Assembly: GCF_021730395.1 (NCBI RefSeq)
Contig: NC_069376.1
Coordinates: 18,881,001 to 18,945,000, forward strand
Reading direction: 5' to 3'
DNA length: 64,000 nucleotides
Source of the DNA: Mercenaria mercenaria
Lineage: Eukaryota; Mollusca; Bivalvia; Venerida; Veneridae
Position 1 is the stretch's first letter, and every line of letters starts with the position of its first letter. A model generated the notes under the pieces. It was given only the letters and a program-made list of their open reading frames with translations. It was not told where the DNA came from and made no database searches. Below, in pieces: positions 59,366 to 64,000 of the stretch. Made by a program: the position numbers and the translations under genes.

Positions 59366-62300
59366 TATCATATTATCAAAACAGGCCAGGATAACCTGTA
59401 CTTTGTTGGTGCGCCTTAAAACCTGAATCGACATAAAGTCATTTACCAAGGCTAGAATTTTTATATTGCTGTTAAAACAACTTTTGTTTCTAGATACCAT
59501 ACTTAAGCTTTATGCATCCTTGCGCTGTCAATGTAAAGTTTAAGATCAATTGTTTTAACATAAAACATATTACTTAAGTTGCTTTTGAAATGGTTGATAA
59601 AAAAAGATAATGAAAGCGCCATTGAACAAAAATTGATGAGAAGACACTATCCAATAAGATTTAAGCATCAAGTGACTCTCTGGATACATCAATACATAGC
59701 GGAACAGTTGTACTTTCCCTTGAACTCTGTTTAATATGACATATTTATATTTAGTCAAAAGCATACTGAGCAATATGTAATATTATCAAATACCCATCAA
59801 TAATTACAATTCAATTGTATGAAATTTATCAAAATAGGGAGCGGGGTAATTAGGGGAATGGGGAAAGGTAAGGGAGAAGGGGGTGGGCATAAATGGTGGA
59901 GGAAGGCATTAAAAGGTTTAGGTGAAGTCCACCAACATACATGGGAAGATATATAACATTTAAAGCAAAACAGACAAAAGCAAGTTGAAAAATGGAACGG
60001 TCAATAACCTGTATAAAGGAAACTTGGGTTTTTAATTTCAGTTTAATAATAAAATGAACACAGTCATATCAATACAGACATTTTAACTACACTTGAACGC
60101 TCCAGAATAACAAAAACAAGATATTACTAAAAACTGTTGGATGCGTTTTTATTTTTCTAATATATACACATACTATGAATACAACATGTATATATATTTG
60201 TCACTCTTTCAAAACTGCTTTAGTTTTCTCCTTTGAAATAAATGTACTCATTACAATTTTAGAATTAGTAAAGTATAGGTTTTTGACACACTAATCTAGT
60301 CCACACGAGCGCTATTATTTCACAAACGTGCGCTATTATTTCATACTTCAATGCAATGAATTTTAGTGCATTTGTGGGGATGGTAACTGATACAGCAAAC
60401 AATATTTAGGGATAAGATTGCATATTTCTTATGTTCTTATGGAAGAAAATTAAACACACATACCATACAAATAAATATCAGTCCCTGGCAAAGCATTAAA
60501 AAAACAGCAAAAAAAATCTCGTATAAAGAGCAGGTGAATGATTTTGTTAAAACACGATATTTCATTAATCAAGTTAAAAACTAGTTTTTAGCAAATAGCA
60601 GCAGTATATTATGCGTAAATGTCGATCTAGGCAGCAAACATTTTTCTTATATAACACATACATAACCGTGCTCCTTGTAGCAACACAACGGTAAAGCATG
60701 TAACATGAAAAGACTTTATAAATTTAACAGATAAGATTATGCACGTGTGCCTTTGGGGAGACAGCGTTTTTGGAACATGGCTTCCCTGTTCTTGCTTGCT
60801 TTTATGCAAGAACATACGTAATACGTAACAAAATGAGTTTGAACAGACTCACTCAAACTGTTCTGCTCTTCGTTCTATTTTTCTCAAAGGTCTTCTTATA
60901 GATTTTGTTAATTGTAACAACGACTGTTAATCGCCCTCTGACAAAAAAACATACTTGCACATGAGGTGTCGAGAGTGATTATGATAAATTGTAGAACTAG
61001 TCTTTTTTCACAATCGACCTAAAATAAATTAGTATATTAAACTAAATCATTGTTTGTGACGTATTGCCATTTTAAACAGTAAGCCATACGGCGTCTTAAA
61101 ATATGGTATTTTCTGGTTCCAAAAGCAAATCTGAAAGGTCTACAGCCTTCTTTGTAGCCCTGGCAAATGTTTCATGCTGAGATAAATAATTATCGGTTTC
61201 AATCAATGATAGTATGGTTTCCATGATATAAACTTAAAAAATGCTACACTTCGTCATTGCATAATGCATCGCTTTTTTAACAAGTTATTATAAAAATCTA
61301 ATACCTCGTTTTCGTTTGTTTTTGTTTAATGTTTAAAAATTGTTATTGCGAATGCATGCACGTAATAAAGATTATTATGTTCTATTAAGTAAGCTTTACA
61401 TTTTACTTTTGAATTTGCTCCTGCAGTTGACAAGATATTTGAATAAACATTACAGCACCGGAAATATTTTCCTGAAGTTTGTCGATAGGTCTCATTAATA
61501 CTGTATTAAATTCTTGCCGTATTTATTGATTAACAATCACAGTATAATATACGTTTGCTTATAAAAGCACGAATACTCAAGGGGAACTACATCAGTGTCA
61601 TACTTTCTCAGCATACAGGATTTATGATGGCTCTAGTTTTATTTGTCCACTGTGTATTTACGGATGACAAATTATGTGACGTACAAATCTTTGTAAGACG
61701 AGACAGTATCACTGCGACATGTAAGAAAACAGTACTTTTGAATGTATTGTAACAGTCATTCTTTTGTTCCAACGTATCAAGTCAACAGTTTATTACGTAA
61801 AAGGAAATGATCAGATTGAACAATTTTTAAATCTTGCTCATGCTACATGTATTTTATGTTTTGTGTCATGTCTTTCCACTGATGAATGTGTGCGTCCCTA
61901 CAATATTTAAAAGTTACGGATATATTCTTTGAAATCGCGAAGATCGGCTTAAGGTAGTAGACCAATAATGCCACTTTGGTAATTTCTATGAGACTATAAT
62001 CACATATTCTACTTAGGAAATTCGGCATTTTTCGGACATAAATATAGCTCAACAAACTTTCCGAAAAATGCCGAAAAAAATACGGATTTATTCTTGGAAA
62101 TCTTAGAGATCATCTGAGTTAAATGATGTATTCGCCAAATTCATTCTGGGAGAGAATTTCTCTTAATCCCAATTCATGTCTTGCAGTATTTATTGATCAA
62201 AAGCATACTAGATTCCTTATGACGAAAACTCAAGGGGACTGTATATCTTTGATTATCTTGCATAAAATACAAGTTTTGTGATTGTGTACTTTGCTTTCCC

Positions 62301-62737
62301 TCCCAGCAAACACACCAATACGTTATATATTGTTCTGTATATTCTAAGTTTAGGAAACTAAAGAAAAGTAACAATTATCATCTTTTCCGTGGTGTGTGTG
62401 TGGTTTTTATTTGAAAAATAACATATTTGCTAGGAAACCCGTTGAATTTATCACGTCTTTTCATGATACATGCCTTACCGTTGTGTCCCTACAAGAAGCA
62501 CGGTTATGTATGTTTTATATAAAAAAAAAGTTTGCTGCTTAGATTGACATTTACGCATAATAGAATGCTGCAATTTGCTAGTCTCCTGGGATTATGGACT
62601 CCATTCAGTACGTCATTTCATGATAAATTACTACGTAAACTAGTGCTAGTGGGTGTAAGGGTTTTGTGCATTTCATAACAATTCACAAATAGACTCAGTT
62701 AAATGACAAAAAGCATCAGTATTTGTAAGAAAAAACA
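59366..62737. other. no gene seen
   Basis: AT-rich. A purine-rich G-run patch lies at 59835-59895. 60845-60905 repeats 48181-48216. Confidence 0.5.
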
Positions 62738-62947
62738 TACTGTGAAATCATTAATATTCGTGGGGAACTAATTTTCGTGGATTTCGTGGTTGAGTCAATC
62801 CACGAATTTTAATCCCAACGAACAAGTAAATTTACCATTCAATTTATGTTCAAAAGTTGAAATCCACGAATTCATATCCCCACGAAATTGCCGTTTTGAC
62901 CAAAACCACGAAATTTCATGCCCACGAAATTAAATGATTTTACAGTA
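62738..62947. mobile_element. MITE with tactgtgaaatcatt-type ends
   Basis: Left tactgtgaaatcatt and right aaatgattttacagta are inverted. The inside is made of 'cacgaaat' and 'ttcgtgg' motifs in both orientations. A widespread invertebrate type, as I recall. Confidence 0.85.
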
Positions 62948-64000
62948 TTCAAAACAGCGCAATTTCTTCATTTGATGTGGGTGGTTATGATCAATAACAT
63001 TTTTAAGTTCGAAGCAAATCCAGGTAACAAAGATAAAGGGAAAGTGCATCAAAACTTTTACCAAGGTGGGGCCACGGAAAGGCGCCGACGAATGGTCGGG
63101 TAGGATAGCTCTTCATACATTGCATAGTCGAGCTGAAAACGTTTGATCTAAACAAATTAAACACTGACTTCAGAAAATGAAAGGAGCGAACTTATTAGTT
63201 TAAACTGACCTGATTATTATTTCTAGTAAGATTATTTCTTAATAGAATATACAACTTCTAAATTCCAAATTGTTAACCAATAATATTGACCTCCCATTTA
63301 TAATGCAGTTCATTTGTAATAGCTGCATAGAAAGCAACACATCTGGATGATCTGTAGTAACAACAGAAAGGTAAGGGTAGATTTCCTGGAAGCAATGAGC
63401 ACAGCAACCACAGCCAGAACCACACATCGCAAGGAAGTCCAACCATACATTGAAACTGTCTCATACAACTGTCTCAGACATCAAACCTAACAGACAAACC
63501 TCTCCTCTCACGTTTGTGCAAATCTTCTATTCTTGCGGTCAAAATTTCTTTCTTAAATTTTGAAGATAGACAACAATGCCTTCTTTCATCAATTTCCATT
63601 ATTCTCAAGTAGCGGCTTGTTTATACATAATTACTCGGGGGAATAGCACCAATGAACGCAATATCGTTATTATAGTAGTCTATACGAGCCCGGTATATAC
63701 AACTAATTGTAATGTTATTGATATCTATCTACGTTCCGCAGACAACTGAGATATTTTCTCCGCCATTGTATGTATATGTTTGCTAAGTGTCTGACAGTGT
63801 CTAAATATTCTAAGGGAATGCGTATTATAGTGAGATGAATGTTAAACACAACGCTGTTTTAATTTCGCATGCTCTTTTCGATGAACTGGAGTTAAAGCGG
63901 GTTTTGAACAGCGTAATAACTCACCCTCAAATTTAATTTTTGGAGTTTGATTGCAAAGTCCATCTATCCATCCCTTCGTCCCGAACCATTTAGCCTTTAG
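62948..64000. other. no gene; relic of the 13.7-kb TIR element at 63060-63140
   Basis: 'ggcgccgacga', 'gtcgggtaggatagctc' and 'catagtcgagctgaaaa' are the right-end sequence of the element family at 13670-14660. Nothing else is supported to the window end. Confidence 0.5.

Overview
The window looks like nuclear DNA of a bivalve mollusc. It is AT-rich and gene-poor, with spliced genes, many tRNA-derived SINEs of types I recognise from bivalve genomes, palindromic MITEs, minisatellites and decayed LINE pieces. There are no bacterial operons, rRNA genes or CRISPR arrays. The species call is inference.

The only convincing host genes are three members of one family, all on the minus strand, between 24.5 and 45.9 kb. 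They are AID/APOBEC-like zinc-dependent cytidine deaminases (HAE, then SPCSxC). In each, nearly the whole protein lies in one exon (24710-25328, 32549-33359, 44720-45506). That exon opens at a splice acceptor in the same codon position, AG|C or AG|T followed by Leu-Ile. For genes 2 and 3 I find an 11-nt first coding exon about 0.3 kb upstream, ATG AGT NNN AG|GTAAG, which joins in frame. For gene 1 the equivalent mini-exon lies in a ~59-bp tandem array at 26.36-26.76 kb with about six copies. Some copies keep ATG plus a donor and others have lost one or both. Gene 1 also has an in-frame TAG just after the deaminase core, with the family C-terminal helix still readable beyond it, so it is truncated or a young pseudogene. 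A mini-exon relic without ATG lies at 37.12 kb. A short plus-strand reading frame at 31.80-32.05 kb may be the end of another, more distant deaminase.

Layout. 0-2.4 kb: plain sequence and a dead LINE reverse-transcriptase piece. 4.2-7.5 kb: an old tandem array with ~275-bp monomers, interrupted by a MITE. 9-20.5 kb: SINEs, a TIR element with internal ~165-bp repeats (13.7-14.7 kb), a triplicated block (15.7-17.3 kb) and a dispersed repeat pair. 21-24.3 kb: (GT)n, a MITE and a tRNA-like sequence. 24.5-45.9 kb: the deaminase cluster, interleaved with three copies of a palindromic MITE (one turned into a 41-bp minisatellite), a 1.4-kb minisatellite of 26-bp units, a LINE 3' end, a long-TIR mariner-like element and a 0.65-kb inverted-repeat element. 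46-64 kb: mostly plain AT-rich sequence, with a near-perfect hairpin at 47.2 kb, duplicated blocks, and a hAT-type insertion whose empty site is also in the window.

The three deaminases probably arose by tandem duplication, as expected for innate-immune or genome-defence enzymes that act on foreign or mobile nucleic acid. That role comes from what is known of the family and is not shown by this sequence.
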